Origin: CAYRUP01 sp964489265
GTDB taxonomy: Bacteria > Pseudomonadota > Gammaproteobacteria > DSM-16500
NCBI GenBank assembly: GCA_964489265.1
Contig: CAZAXX010000083.1
Location: forward strand, 1 to 9,115
Length of the DNA: 9,115 bases
Direction of reading: 5' to 3'
Made by a program: the position numbers and the translations under genes. This document shows, in pieces, positions 1-7,308 of this stretch. Position 1 is the stretch's first letter, and each line of letters opens with the position of its first letter. A model generated the notes under the pieces. It did no database searches. It was not told the DNA's origin and saw only the letters and a program-made list of their open reading frames with translations.

Positions 1-854
1 ACTATCATAGCACAAACGAATAATTTTAGCTGACCTCTTGACAAGATATCTTTAGCCGGCGCTTGGTTGATAGATATCTTAAAATCGGCCCTATGCGGAC
101 CTATTTGGGTATATCCAGCATAGAAATCTTTATCTATCGCCTGATTTATTGCTTCTTCAGCACTCAAGCTTTGATCCCAACCTGGGTAATAATTTAATTT
201 CAACTCGGGTACAACCAGCAAGGAATCCAAAGCGACCTGCAAAAATGGTAATAATTGTGCTACAAAATCTCGCCTTAATTCATCTAGTTGTATTGCGCTC
301 TTAATCAGTTCAATGGTCCATATTTCTAATTCTTTCTTTGGAACGCGAGCTTTTAAAGCGGCATTTCGCTGTTTAAGTGAACGCTCATACTGCTTCCAAG
401 TTCGTAAAAAATCATTGGTTCGATAAAATGCCCCCCAATCCAGGTATTTCCTGCGAAAAATAGGACCTGAATCGAGCAAATTAAACCCGCTGGAATTCAT
501 CAAAAGTGTTGGCGTCAACTCAACCAATTCCGTCAATGAGGCGCCATCCTGGCCCGCAATTCGGACACGCATTTCGCCATTGCGTAAACGTTCTACCCCG
601 ACCGGTATGGTTTGTTGATTTTTAGGCTGAAGTTGCGCGAATATTGAAAATTTTTCTGCTGAATGACTAATAATATGATTAGCAGATGAACTTCTAAAAG
701 AACGTCCACGACTTAGATAATAAACAGACTCAAGCAAACTGGTTTTGCCGCTACCATTATTTCCGTAAAGTAGATTGAATCCGCTAACCAGCGGATCCAT
801 CTTGACTGAATTCAGGTTGCGAAAATCTGCTATATCTAGCCGTATTAATGACAT
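1..854 (-). CDS. recF: RecF, DNA replication and repair ATPase (C-terminus cut off by window edge)
   Basis: RecF is a cytoplasmic ABC/SMC-type ATPase. It helps load RecA at single-strand gaps, through RecO and RecR, and acts in restart of stalled replication. The visible 284 residues read without a stop. Near the N-terminus is DFRNL and then the Walker A motif GNNGSGKT (residues 31-38, Lys37). Family-typical FRRKYLDWGAF and KQRNAALK follow in the middle, then GPHRAD, and the ABC signature LSRGQ at about 271-275. The Walker B region and roughly the last 70 residues (judged from the 357-residue E. coli protein) lie beyond the left edge. The start is ATG at 854, with MSLIRLDIADFRN matching the usual RecF N-terminus. 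No Shine-Dalgarno sequence is visible, so translation may be coupled to dnaN, which ends 13 bases upstream. It is the third gene of the dnaA-dnaN-recF operon. I see nothing unusual in the protein. Confidence 0.97.
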   Translation of the reverse strand, partial: MSLIRLDIADFRNLNSVKMDPLVSGFNLLYGNNGSGKTSLLESVYYLSRGRSFRSSSANHIISHSAEKFSIFAQLQPKNQQTIPVGVERLRNGEMRVRIAGQDGASLTELVELTPTLLMNSSGFNLLDSGPIFRRKYLDWGAFYRTNDFLRTWKQYERSLKQRNAALKARVPKKELEIWTIELIKSAIQLDELRRDFVAQLLPFLQVALDSLLVVPELKLNYYPGWDQSLSAEEAINQAIDKDFYAGYTQIGPHRADFKISINQAPAKDILSRGQLKLFVCAMI

Positions 855-856
855 GA

Positions 857-865
857 TTATTCACA
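857..865 (+). promoter_or_regulatory. Candidate DnaA box between dnaN and recF
   Basis: The nine bases TTATTCACA fit the general DnaA-box consensus TTATNCACA. They take up most of the 13-base gap between the dnaN stop and the recF start, where a recF ribosome-binding site would be expected. It is the only exact match I found by eye in the window. A single box can arise by chance, and the fifth base (T) is not the strongest E. coli version, so binding is an inference. Confidence 0.35.
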
Positions 866-867
866 AT

Positions 868-1971
868 TTATAACCGCATTGGCATCACTACGTACAAACT
901 ATCGTCTTTTTCCATCGCTTCGATTAATACGCCGCCATTAGGATCGCTAAATGACCATCGAATATTTTCAGTCGCAATCGCAGAGACCACATCTAATAAA
1001 TAGGCGACATTAAATCCAATTTCCATGCCACTGCCTTGATATTCCAGCTGAATCATTTCTTCAGCTTCTTCTTGCTCTGGATTATTTGCAACAATACGCA
1101 AGGTATCCTGATCCAGTTGCAAACGAATACCACGAAATTTTTCATTCGACAAAATAGAGGCGCGGGTCAATGCTTGTTTCAACGCTTCGCGACTGGCAAT
1201 CGCGGTATTATCGATGCTTCGTGGTATCAATTTATCGTAATCAGGATACTGCGCATTAATCAATTTTGAAGTAAAAATAAATTCTGATGATTTAACCCGG
1301 AAATGATTCTCGCCAATACAAACCGTGACATCTTCGCCACTCGCATCCAGCAAGCGCATCAACTCTAATACGCTTTTACGCGGTAAAATGACTTTTGCTT
1401 TTGCATCACCTACATCAATGGAGCTCAGGGAACTAAACGCCAAGCGATGGCCATCCGTCGCGATACATTTTATAACACCCTGATTTATATCAAATAATGC
1501 GCCATTTAAATAATGCCGAACATCTTGTTGTCCCATCGCAAAATAAATTTTGCCAACCAGTTTTTTTAATTTATCCTGACTGATCCTAAATTCCGTCGAA
1601 AATGGACCATCATCTACACTTGGAAAATCTTGAGCGGGCAGGGTTGTTAATAAAAATCGACTTCTACCTGAACGCAGAACAACATGATCTCCTTCCAGCG
1701 CAAAGTTCAACATCGCATCGTCAGGCAAGGCACGGCAGATATCTAATAATTTACGCGCCGAAATGGTAATCGCCCCAGGTTCTGCCACTTCTGCTAATGG
1801 GGTACTTCCTATCAGTTCGACTTCCAGATCGGTTGCGGTTAACGACAACATTTGATCTTTTACCGTCACCAATACGTTGGCTAAAATCGGTAACGTCTGT
1901 CTACGTTCAACAACTCCGCTGATCATCTGCAAAGGTTTAAGTAATGCCGCTCTTTGAATGGTGACTTTCAT
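868..1971 (-). CDS. dnaN: DNA polymerase III beta subunit (sliding clamp)
   Basis: The beta clamp forms a ring-shaped dimer around DNA and tethers Pol III and other clamp-binding proteins, including Pol I, MutS and Hda. The 367 residues are about the same length as E. coli DnaN (366), enough for three tandem clamp domains of about 120 residues. Conserved stretches run in order: LPILANVL, TDLEVEL, GRSRFLLTTLPAQDFP, QDVRHYLNG, TDGHRLA, the FIFTSKL/YPDY region, LSNEKFRG, NNPEQEEAEE, GFNVAYLLDV and the C-terminal VVMPMRL, which contributes to the partner-binding cleft. The ATG start gives the standard MKVTIQRAALLKPLQ N-terminus, with a modest GAG ribosome-binding sequence about 8 bases upstream. 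It lies 26 bases after dnaA and 13 before recF, so the three are very probably co-transcribed. Nothing is missing or unusual. Confidence 0.99.
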   Translation of the reverse strand: MKVTIQRAALLKPLQMISGVVERRQTLPILANVLVTVKDQMLSLTATDLEVELIGSTPLAEVAEPGAITISARKLLDICRALPDDAMLNFALEGDHVVLRSGRSRFLLTTLPAQDFPSVDDGPFSTEFRISQDKLKKLVGKIYFAMGQQDVRHYLNGALFDINQGVIKCIATDGHRLAFSSLSSIDVGDAKAKVILPRKSVLELMRLLDASGEDVTVCIGENHFRVKSSEFIFTSKLINAQYPDYDKLIPRSIDNTAIASREALKQALTRASILSNEKFRGIRLQLDQDTLRIVANNPEQEEAEEMIQLEYQGSGMEIGFNVAYLLDVVSAIATENIRWSFSDPNGGVLIEAMEKDDSLYVVMPMRL

Positions 1972-1997
1972 AGTTCTGCTCTACATTAATAAAAAGA

Positions 1998-3383
1998 TTA
2001 GGTCGTCAAAATTCGCAGCAGATTGGTATAGTCTTCTTCCACATCCTGATTCGAATTTTTAAATTCTGCGATAACACGACATGCATGCAATACCGTCGTA
2101 TGATCACGTCCACCAAAGGCATCGCCGATTTCTGGCAAGCTATGGTTAGTCAATTCTTTCGCCAACGCCATCGCCATTTGTCGCGGTCTGGCAACGGAAC
2201 GGCTGCGTCGTTTAGATAATAAATCAGCAATTTTGACTTTGTAATATTCCGCAACGGTTTTTTGGATATTTTCAATTGTGATTAATTTATCTTGTAAGGC
2301 CAGCAAATCACGCAGCGCATCTTTAACAAAATCGAGCGTGATCGGTTTACCCGTAAAATGCGCATTTGCCATGATACGTTTCAAAGCACCTTCTAATTCG
2401 CGAACATTAGAACGTATGCGTTTTGCGACAAAAAATGCGACTTCATATGGAAGATCAATATGCGCCAACTCCGCCTTACTCATCAAAATTGCCACACGGG
2501 TTTCAAGCTCCGGCGGTTCGACAGCCACAGTGAGGCCCCAACCAAAACGTGATTTTAAGCGTTCTTCTACGCCATTAATTTCTTTAGGATAACGATCGCA
2601 GGTTAAAATAACTTGTTGCTGGCTTTCCAGTAACGCATTGAATGTATGAAAAAATTCTTCTTGTGAACGATCCTTCCCAGCAAAAAATTGAATATCGTCG
2701 ATCAACAGTGCGTCCACGGTGCGATAGAACCGTTTGAATTCATTCATCGAGTTGGTTTGCAGCGCCTTTACCATGTCGGCGACAAAACGTTCTGAATGCA
2801 AATAAAGAACTTTTGCATTGGGGTTATTTCTAATAATTTGATTGCCAATTGCATGCAAAAGATGCGTTTTGCCCAGCCCAACACCGCCATATAGATAAAG
2901 TGGGTTATAAGCCACCGCTGGATTTTCACCGACTTGCAGTGACGCGGCTTTTGCTAATTGGTTGGATTTACCTTCCACAAAATTATCAAACGTATGCTTG
3001 GGATTAATATTGCTCTGGTGATTCGGCACCACATCGGCTGGTGCTTTAGTAGCGGCTTGCACGGTGGGCGTTGCGGAAACTTGCGCTTTATTCGTTGTGG
3101 TTGTCGTTCCAGAACCAGAGCCGCCCGTTTCGGTACGCGTGCTGCTGCCAATTTCCAGAAAAATAGCAGGGGGTTCGGCATGACTAAATTGTCTGACTAA
3201 CTCTCTGATCCGATCCAGAAAGCGCTCATTGATCCAATCCAACACAAAACGATTGGGCGCAAACAAAGTGAGCCGCTGATCAACATGCTCAACTTGTAAC
3301 GGTCGAATCCAAGTATTGTATTGCTGTGACGGAAACTCATCCTGCAAACAACTTAGACATCTTTCCCAAAGCGTTGCGCTCAC
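1998..3383 (-). CDS. dnaA: Chromosomal replication initiator DnaA
   Basis: DnaA binds DnaA boxes at oriC, forms an ATP-dependent filament and opens the origin. The 461-residue product shows all four domains. Domain I covers about residues 1-80 (WERCL, YNTWIRPL) and binds partners and helicase. Domain II (about 82-125) is a low-complexity linker rich in Gly, Ser and Thr. Domain III is the AAA+ core, with Walker A GGVGLGKT (166-173), Walker B LLIDDIQF (226-233), sensor 1 around 259-266, and the SRFGWGL segment with Arg279 as the likely arginine finger. Domain IV ends in the DNA-binding signature GGRDHTTVLHACR (424-436). The start is GTG, preceded immediately by an in-frame TGA, so no longer start is possible. 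GGGAG lies six bases upstream. Domains III-IV are almost identical in pattern to E. coli DnaA. It leads the dnaA-dnaN-recF operon and is divergent from polA. Confidence 0.99.
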   Translation of the reverse strand: MSATLWERCLSCLQDEFPSQQYNTWIRPLQVEHVDQRLTLFAPNRFVLDWINERFLDRIRELVRQFSHAEPPAIFLEIGSSTRTETGGSGSGTTTTTNKAQVSATPTVQAATKAPADVVPNHQSNINPKHTFDNFVEGKSNQLAKAASLQVGENPAVAYNPLYLYGGVGLGKTHLLHAIGNQIIRNNPNAKVLYLHSERFVADMVKALQTNSMNEFKRFYRTVDALLIDDIQFFAGKDRSQEEFFHTFNALLESQQQVILTCDRYPKEINGVEERLKSRFGWGLTVAVEPPELETRVAILMSKAELAHIDLPYEVAFFVAKRIRSNVRELEGALKRIMANAHFTGKPITLDFVKDALRDLLALQDKLITIENIQKTVAEYYKVKIADLLSKRRSRSVARPRQMAMALAKELTNHSLPEIGDAFGGRDHTTVLHACRVIAEFKNSNQDVEEDYTNLLRILTT

Positions 3384-3421
3384 TCACTTCTCCCACTTAC
3401 ATTATTTTTGATACGTTGGCC

Positions 3422-3430
3422 ATAGTACCA
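3422..3430 (-). promoter_or_regulatory. Candidate dnaA promoter (extended -10 element)
   Basis: Read on the minus strand, TGG-TACTAT is a TGn-extended -10 element (hexamer 4 of 6 to TATAAT). It would start transcription near 3415 and give a leader of about 32 bases that contains the GGGAG site for the dnaA GTG. I see no good -35 at normal spacing, which is tolerated by extended -10 promoters. This is a by-eye prediction only. Confidence 0.35.
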
Positions 3431-3519
3431 CAGTTTACCCAGCAAACTAGAAACGATCCAACAAGGATTTAATTTACTAAAAAAAGGAACAAACAACTCA
3501 GGGTGTTTTGTGCAAGCAT

Positions 3520-3549
3520 ATGACAGCTTTTCTTTTTGCCCCGCATAGT
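3520..3549 (+). promoter_or_regulatory. Candidate polA promoter
   Basis: ATGACA (3520-3525, 5 of 6 to the -35 consensus) lies 18 bases before CATAGT (3544-3549, 4 of 6 to the -10 consensus). Transcription would begin near 3556, giving a leader of about 27 bases with GGGG at 3570-3573 as a weak ribosome-binding site. Placement inside the longer reading frame supports the polA start at 3583. A shifted -10, TAGTAT at 3546-3551, is possible but has a 20-base spacer. Confidence 0.3.
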
Positions 3550-3582
3550 ATACCTTTCATAAAATTATTGGGGCATCTTTTC

Positions 3583-6279
3583 ATGACAAAAAATATTACC
3601 AGCCCGTTGATCCTCGTCGACGGTTCATCCTATTTATATCGTGCATTTCATGCAATGCCAGCGTTAACCAATTCAAAAGGTTTTCCAACCGGTGCGATTT
3701 ACGGTGTCGCCAATATGTTGCGCCGTTTACTCACAGACTATCAGCCAAATCTCATTGCTGTAGTTTTTGATGCGAAAGGAAAAACATTTCGTGATGACTT
3801 GTATGAACACTACAAAGCAAATCGCTCAGCAATGCCGGATGATTTAGTAAAACAAATTCAAGCGATCCACGATATCATTCGCGCGATGGGAATTCCTTTG
3901 TTGATGGAAGAGGGCGTGGAAGCCGATGATGTGATTGGCACGTTAGCCAGAATGGCGAGCCAGGCGGGCGTTGAAACAGTGATATCAACCGGCGATAAAG
4001 ATTTAGCACAACTCGTTGACGCACATGTCACACTCATCAACACCATGACTAATTCCATATTAACGCCAGATACTGTTAAAGAAAAATTTGGAATACCGCC
4101 CGAATTAATCGTTGATTATCTTGCATTGGTCGGTGACAGTGTTGACAATATTCCAGGCGTTCCGCAAGTTGGCCCAAAAACCGCAGTAAAATGGCTAATA
4201 GAACATGGTTCGTTAGATAACATCATTGCCAACGCTGACCAAGTCAAAGGAAAAGTCGGAGAAAATTTACGTGCCAGCTTAGGCCAAATTCCTTTAGCAA
4301 AAACACTCGCGACGATCAAACTGGATATTAATTTAAATATAACGATTCAAGCACTACAACGCACCGCGCCAGACAATCAAAAACTCACTGAACTTTATCG
4401 CGAGCTTGAATTTAAAAATTGGCTCAATGATATTTTAGAAAAAGCGCCAGACAGTTCTAATCAAAAGCATGCCGGTTATGAAATTATTCATACGGAAGAA
4501 CATCTCAATCGCTGGATCACGGAATTAAATCAAGCTGAGCTTTTCGCTTTCGACACAGAAACAACAAGTTTAAATTATATGGATGCTGCAATAGTGGGTC
4601 TCTCTTTTGCAATTCATCCAGGTAAAGCGGTTTACATTCCACTGACACATGATTATGAAAATGCGCCCGCACAATTAAATCGTGAGCACGTGTTAGCAAC
4701 TCTCAAACCACTATTAGAAAATCCGCGCATTAAAAAAATCGGTCATAATCTAAAATATGATATGGAAGTGTTAGCAAATCACGGCATTCAATTACAAGGC
4801 ATTGGTTTTGATTCTATGCTGCAATCTTACATACTTGATAGCACGAGCAACAATCATGGTATGGATGCACTCGCACTGAAATATTTAGGCTGGCGCACGA
4901 TTAGTTATGAAGATATTGCAGGAAAAGGCGTAAAACAAATTCCTTTTAACAAAATAAATATTGAATCCGCTGCAGCCTACGCTGCAGAAGATGCTGATGT
5001 CACCTTACAACTACATCACACATTCATGGCAAAATTAGCAAAAGAAACGGGCTTAAAAAAAGTATTTGAAGAAATTGAAATGCCGCTTGTTCCCGTGCTC
5101 GCCAGAATGGAAAAAAATGGTGTGCTCATTGATGTCGATAAATTAGTGAAACAGAGCAGCGAACTCGAACAACGTTTAAAAGAAGTAGAACAAGAAACAT
5201 TTCAATTAGCGGGAGGTGAATTCAATTTAAATTCACCAAAACAATTGCAAGAAATTTTGTATACCAAACTTGAACTACCTATTCTGCAAAAAACACCGAC
5301 TGGACAACCATCGACTGCTGAAGCTGTTTTACAAGAATTGGCGCTGGATTATGAATTACCAAAACTCATTATTGAGTACCGCACGTTAAGTAAATTAATT
5401 ACGACTTACACCAAACGTTTGCCGGAACAAATTAATTTAGCAACCAGGCGAATTCATACTTCGTATAATCAAACAGGTGCAGCAACAGGGCGTTTATCTT
5501 CATCGGATCCCAATTTACAAAATATTCCCGTGCGCACCAAAGAAGGACGGCGCATTCGACAAGCATTTATCGCGCCGGAAGGTTACCAATTAATTAGCGC
5601 GGATTATTCACAAATCGAATTACGCATCATGGCACATATTTCGGGTGATCCGAATTTATTAAACGCATTTGAACAAAATCTTGATGTGCACACAGCAACC
5701 GCTGCAGAAGTGCTTGGGCTTTCTTTAGATAAAGTGACCTCAGAAGAACGTCGTGCAGCAAAAGCCATTAATTTCGGCTTGATTTATGGCATGTCTGCTT
5801 TTGGTTTAGCAAAACAACTCGGTATCGATCGCAACGCTGCGCAAGATTATATTGATCGTTATTTTGAACGTTATCCCATGGTGAAAAACTATATGGAAAA
5901 TACGCGTATTAAAGCGCATTCGCAAGGCCATGTAGAAACGCTTTGGGGACGCAGACTTTATTTGCCCGATATTAATTCCAGCCAAATGATGCGGCAAAAA
6001 GCTGCGGAACGTACGGCAATTAATGCGCCATTACAAGGAAGTGCGGCGGATATCATTAAGCGTGCCATGATTTCCCTGGATAAATGGATACAAGAAAATA
6101 AAACGTCGGCAAAAATGATTATGCAAGTGCATGACGAACTTGTTTTTGAAGTGGCAGATGATGAAGTCAACGACATGATAGAGATTATTCGCACGCACAT
6201 GATGGAAGCGGCTAAGCTTAATGTGCCATTGTTAGTTGATATTGGTGCAGGGAAAAATTGGGATGATGCGTCGGGGTGA
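3583..6279 (+). CDS. polA: DNA polymerase I, with 5' nuclease, proofreading and polymerase domains
   Basis: Pol I removes RNA primers, fills gaps in Okazaki-fragment maturation and works in excision repair. The protein has 898 residues from the chosen start (E. coli: 928). The 5' nuclease domain (about 1-290) keeps its acidic sites: Asp13 in LVDGSSYLYRA, Asp63, EADD at 113-116, Asp138/Asp140 in GDKD, and Asp185/Asp188 in GDSVDN. The 3'-5' exonuclease (about 300-490) is intact: Asp324 and Glu326 in FDTET, Asp393 in NLKYD, Tyr466 and Asp470 in YAAED. The polymerase domain has motif A DYSQIELR (Asp674), motif B RRAAKAINFGLIYG (Arg723, Lys727, Tyr735) and motif C VHDE (Asp851). The frame stays open upstream to a TTG at 3508, but homologous sequence begins only at MTKNITSPLILVDGSS, so ATG 3583 is preferred. 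It is divergent from dnaA and has no U-rich terminator after it. Confidence 0.98.
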   Translation: MTKNITSPLILVDGSSYLYRAFHAMPALTNSKGFPTGAIYGVANMLRRLLTDYQPNLIAVVFDAKGKTFRDDLYEHYKANRSAMPDDLVKQIQAIHDIIRAMGIPLLMEEGVEADDVIGTLARMASQAGVETVISTGDKDLAQLVDAHVTLINTMTNSILTPDTVKEKFGIPPELIVDYLALVGDSVDNIPGVPQVGPKTAVKWLIEHGSLDNIIANADQVKGKVGENLRASLGQIPLAKTLATIKLDINLNITIQALQRTAPDNQKLTELYRELEFKNWLNDILEKAPDSSNQKHAGYEIIHTEEHLNRWITELNQAELFAFDTETTSLNYMDAAIVGLSFAIHPGKAVYIPLTHDYENAPAQLNREHVLATLKPLLENPRIKKIGHNLKYDMEVLANHGIQLQGIGFDSMLQSYILDSTSNNHGMDALALKYLGWRTISYEDIAGKGVKQIPFNKINIESAAAYAAEDADVTLQLHHTFMAKLAKETGLKKVFEEIEMPLVPVLARMEKNGVLIDVDKLVKQSSELEQRLKEVEQETFQLAGGEFNLNSPKQLQEILYTKLELPILQKTPTGQPSTAEAVLQELALDYELPKLIIEYRTLSKLITTYTKRLPEQINLATRRIHTSYNQTGAATGRLSSSDPNLQNIPVRTKEGRRIRQAFIAPEGYQLISADYSQIELRIMAHISGDPNLLNAFEQNLDVHTATAAEVLGLSLDKVTSEERRAAKAINFGLIYGMSAFGLAKQLGIDRNAAQDYIDRYFERYPMVKNYMENTRIKAHSQGHVETLWGRRLYLPDINSSQMMRQKAAERTAINAPLQGSAADIIKRAMISLDKWIQENKTSAKMIMQVHDELVFEVADDEVNDMIEIIRTHMMEAAKLNVPLLVDIGAGKNWDDASG

Positions 6280-6302
6280 AGTGTCACAACCTCATGCGGA
6301 CT

Positions 6303-6355
6303 CACTGATTTTTCGTGCCCGGGCACGCACACGGGCTCGGGCACGAAAATCAGTG
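6303..6355. repeat. GC-rich imperfect palindrome (REP-like) downstream of polA
   Basis: The left arm 6303-6321 pairs with the right arm 6338-6355 as about 18 base pairs with one bulged T (five T against four A). Up to three more pairs close a roughly 10-base loop. The inner part (6314-6345) has 26 G/C of 32 bases, in contrast to the AT-rich surroundings. It contains the perfect 14-base palindrome CGTGCCCGGGCACG (6314-6327) and two direct copies of CGGGCACG (6320-6327, 6338-6345). CATG occurs on both sides (6293-6296, 6359-6362). The T-run precedes and the A-run follows the GC stem, the opposite of an intrinsic terminator, and no U-tract follows on either strand. It may be a dispersed REP-type repeat or a transcript 3'-end stabiliser. 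The structure is directly visible; the role is not known. Confidence 0.75.
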
Positions 6356-6431
6356 GGCCATGTTCTCTTGATGAAAGATCTAAATAAGTTTACTCTGTAA
6401 AGACTATCTTACTTACATGGAAGTAGGTCTT

Positions 6432-7256
6432 ATGCAATTCACACACGCGGTTGCTCCAGAATCGATAGGTCGGCAATTTATTCGCAGCTTATCACTCTAT
6501 TTTAAGTCGTTTATCCATGTTTTCTTATTCGCGCTGGTACTTTCTATCATTGCTTTCACACCACGCATTGTCACGGCACTCACTGGTCACGATGCCGTAT
6601 TTGATCCATCGCCATTTACACGAGAAAAAATATTATTTTTGCTCATCGATGTTTGCAGTTTAATCTTATTCACTGCCATGTTGTGGCGAATTAAATGTTT
6701 AATTATCGGAAAGCATGAAACTATCCTCGAAGATTTTAAAACCGCACTCAAGAAAACCCCCTATATTTTAGTTGCGGTCATCCTGCAGGGTTTAGTTTTT
6801 TTATTGGTTAATATTGTAAGCTTAGGACTTTATTTACTGGCAGGACCCACCGCATTAAGTTCCACGCTGAATTATTGGATCATTGGTTCTACGTTTATTT
6901 TGCAGTTTTTCGCAATTATTTATATTTATTTTCTCTTTTATTTTTATTTAGCCCTGATTTTGACAGAAGACAAAAATGCTTTATCTTCCTTAAAAAAGAG
7001 CGTCGCTCTCGTTTGGAAAAACTGGTGGAGAACGTGTATTTTGCAAGTTTTACCCTGGATCTGTTATTTCATCGTTTTAGTCATTATTCGAGAAATATTC
7101 CAATTTAATATTCATATTTATTTCTTTGAACCGCTACGTCCGGATTTATTCAGTATAAGTTTACAAATTGTGATATTCGCACTGTTCCTGCCGTGGCCGG
7201 CCGCCACTTTATTAGTGCAATTGCGCGATTTGGAATTGCGGAAAAATTATTATTAA
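6432..7256 (+). CDS. Predicted six-helix inner-membrane protein of unknown function (YciC-like architecture)
   Basis: I do not recognise this gene with certainty. The 274-residue product is very hydrophobic, with about six likely membrane helices near residues 25-45, 67-86, 111-137, 148-178, 202-223 and 240-263. A charged loop (about 93-109) follows helix 2. A polar stretch, LKKSVALVWKNWWR (187-200), comes before helix 5, and the tail RDLELRKNYY is charged. The position of the KSVALVWKNWWRT-type segment recalls the UPF0259/YciC group of integral membrane proteins, but that is an impression of architecture, not a firm family call. No catalytic motif or export signal is visible. ATG 6432 is preferred because GGAAG sits 8 bases upstream. 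The in-frame ATG at 6417 has no ribosome-binding site and would add five residues. It lies 152 bases after polA, with the GC-rich palindrome between, and 52 bases before ruvX. Confidence 0.8.
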   Translation: MQFTHAVAPESIGRQFIRSLSLYFKSFIHVFLFALVLSIIAFTPRIVTALTGHDAVFDPSPFTREKILFLLIDVCSLILFTAMLWRIKCLIIGKHETILEDFKTALKKTPYILVAVILQGLVFLLVNIVSLGLYLLAGPTALSSTLNYWIIGSTFILQFFAIIYIYFLFYFYLALILTEDKNALSSLKKSVALVWKNWWRTCILQVLPWICYFIVLVIIREIFQFNIHIYFFEPLRPDLFSISLQIVIFALFLPWPAATLLVQLRDLELRKNYY

Positions 7257-7261
7257 TTCGC

Positions 7262-7296
7262 TAGGGTTTGTTGAAACCCATCCTCAACAAACCCTA
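7262..7296. repeat. Perfect 13-bp inverted repeat overlapping the ruvX promoter
   Basis: TAGGGTTTGTTGA (7262-7274) is repeated inverted as TCAACAAACCCTA (7284-7296), with a 9-base spacer. The repeat spans the proposed -35 element and the start of the -10 element of ruvX. It could be an operator, or a stem at the 3' end of the upstream membrane-protein mRNA. No U-tract follows on the plus strand, which argues against a standard intrinsic terminator. The repeat itself is certain; its role is not. Confidence 0.7.
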
Positions 7297-7300
7297 TAAT
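7271..7300 (+). promoter_or_regulatory. Near-consensus sigma70-type promoter for the ruvX operon
   Basis: TTGAAA (7271-7276, 5 of 6) and a perfect TATAAT (7295-7300) are separated by 18 bases. The expected transcription start is about 7307, only zero to two bases before the ruvX ATG at 7309. No Shine-Dalgarno sequence is present before that ATG, so a leaderless or almost leaderless mRNA is predicted. The two elements lie largely inside the inverted repeat 7262-7296, so a regulator binding there could block the promoter. Confidence 0.55.
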
Positions 7301-7308
7301 GCCGCTTA

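Noticed and set aside
2276..2284. Second DnaA box (TGTGATTAA) inside dnaA
   Set aside because: It differs from the consensus at one position and lies in conserved coding sequence, so it is easily explained by chance.
3508..3582. N-terminal extension of polA from a TTG codon
   Set aside because: The extra 25 residues do not resemble the Pol I N-terminus, no ribosome-binding site is well placed, and a candidate promoter lies inside this stretch.
5958..6344. Open frame on the minus strand over the 3' end of polA
   Set aside because: It lies antisense to the conserved polymerase domain of polA and runs through the palindrome. The predicted protein shows no recognisable domain.
6303..6355. Intrinsic terminator for polA
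   Set aside because: The hairpin is strong, but no U-tract follows it on either strand; the T-run and A-run are on the wrong sides of the GC stem.
6417..6431. Upstream ATG for the membrane-protein gene
   Set aside because: No ribosome-binding sequence precedes it, while GGAAG is well spaced before the ATG at 6432.
6666..6674. DnaA-like box TTATTCACT in the membrane-protein gene
   Set aside because: One mismatch, isolated, and inside a coding region far from dnaA.
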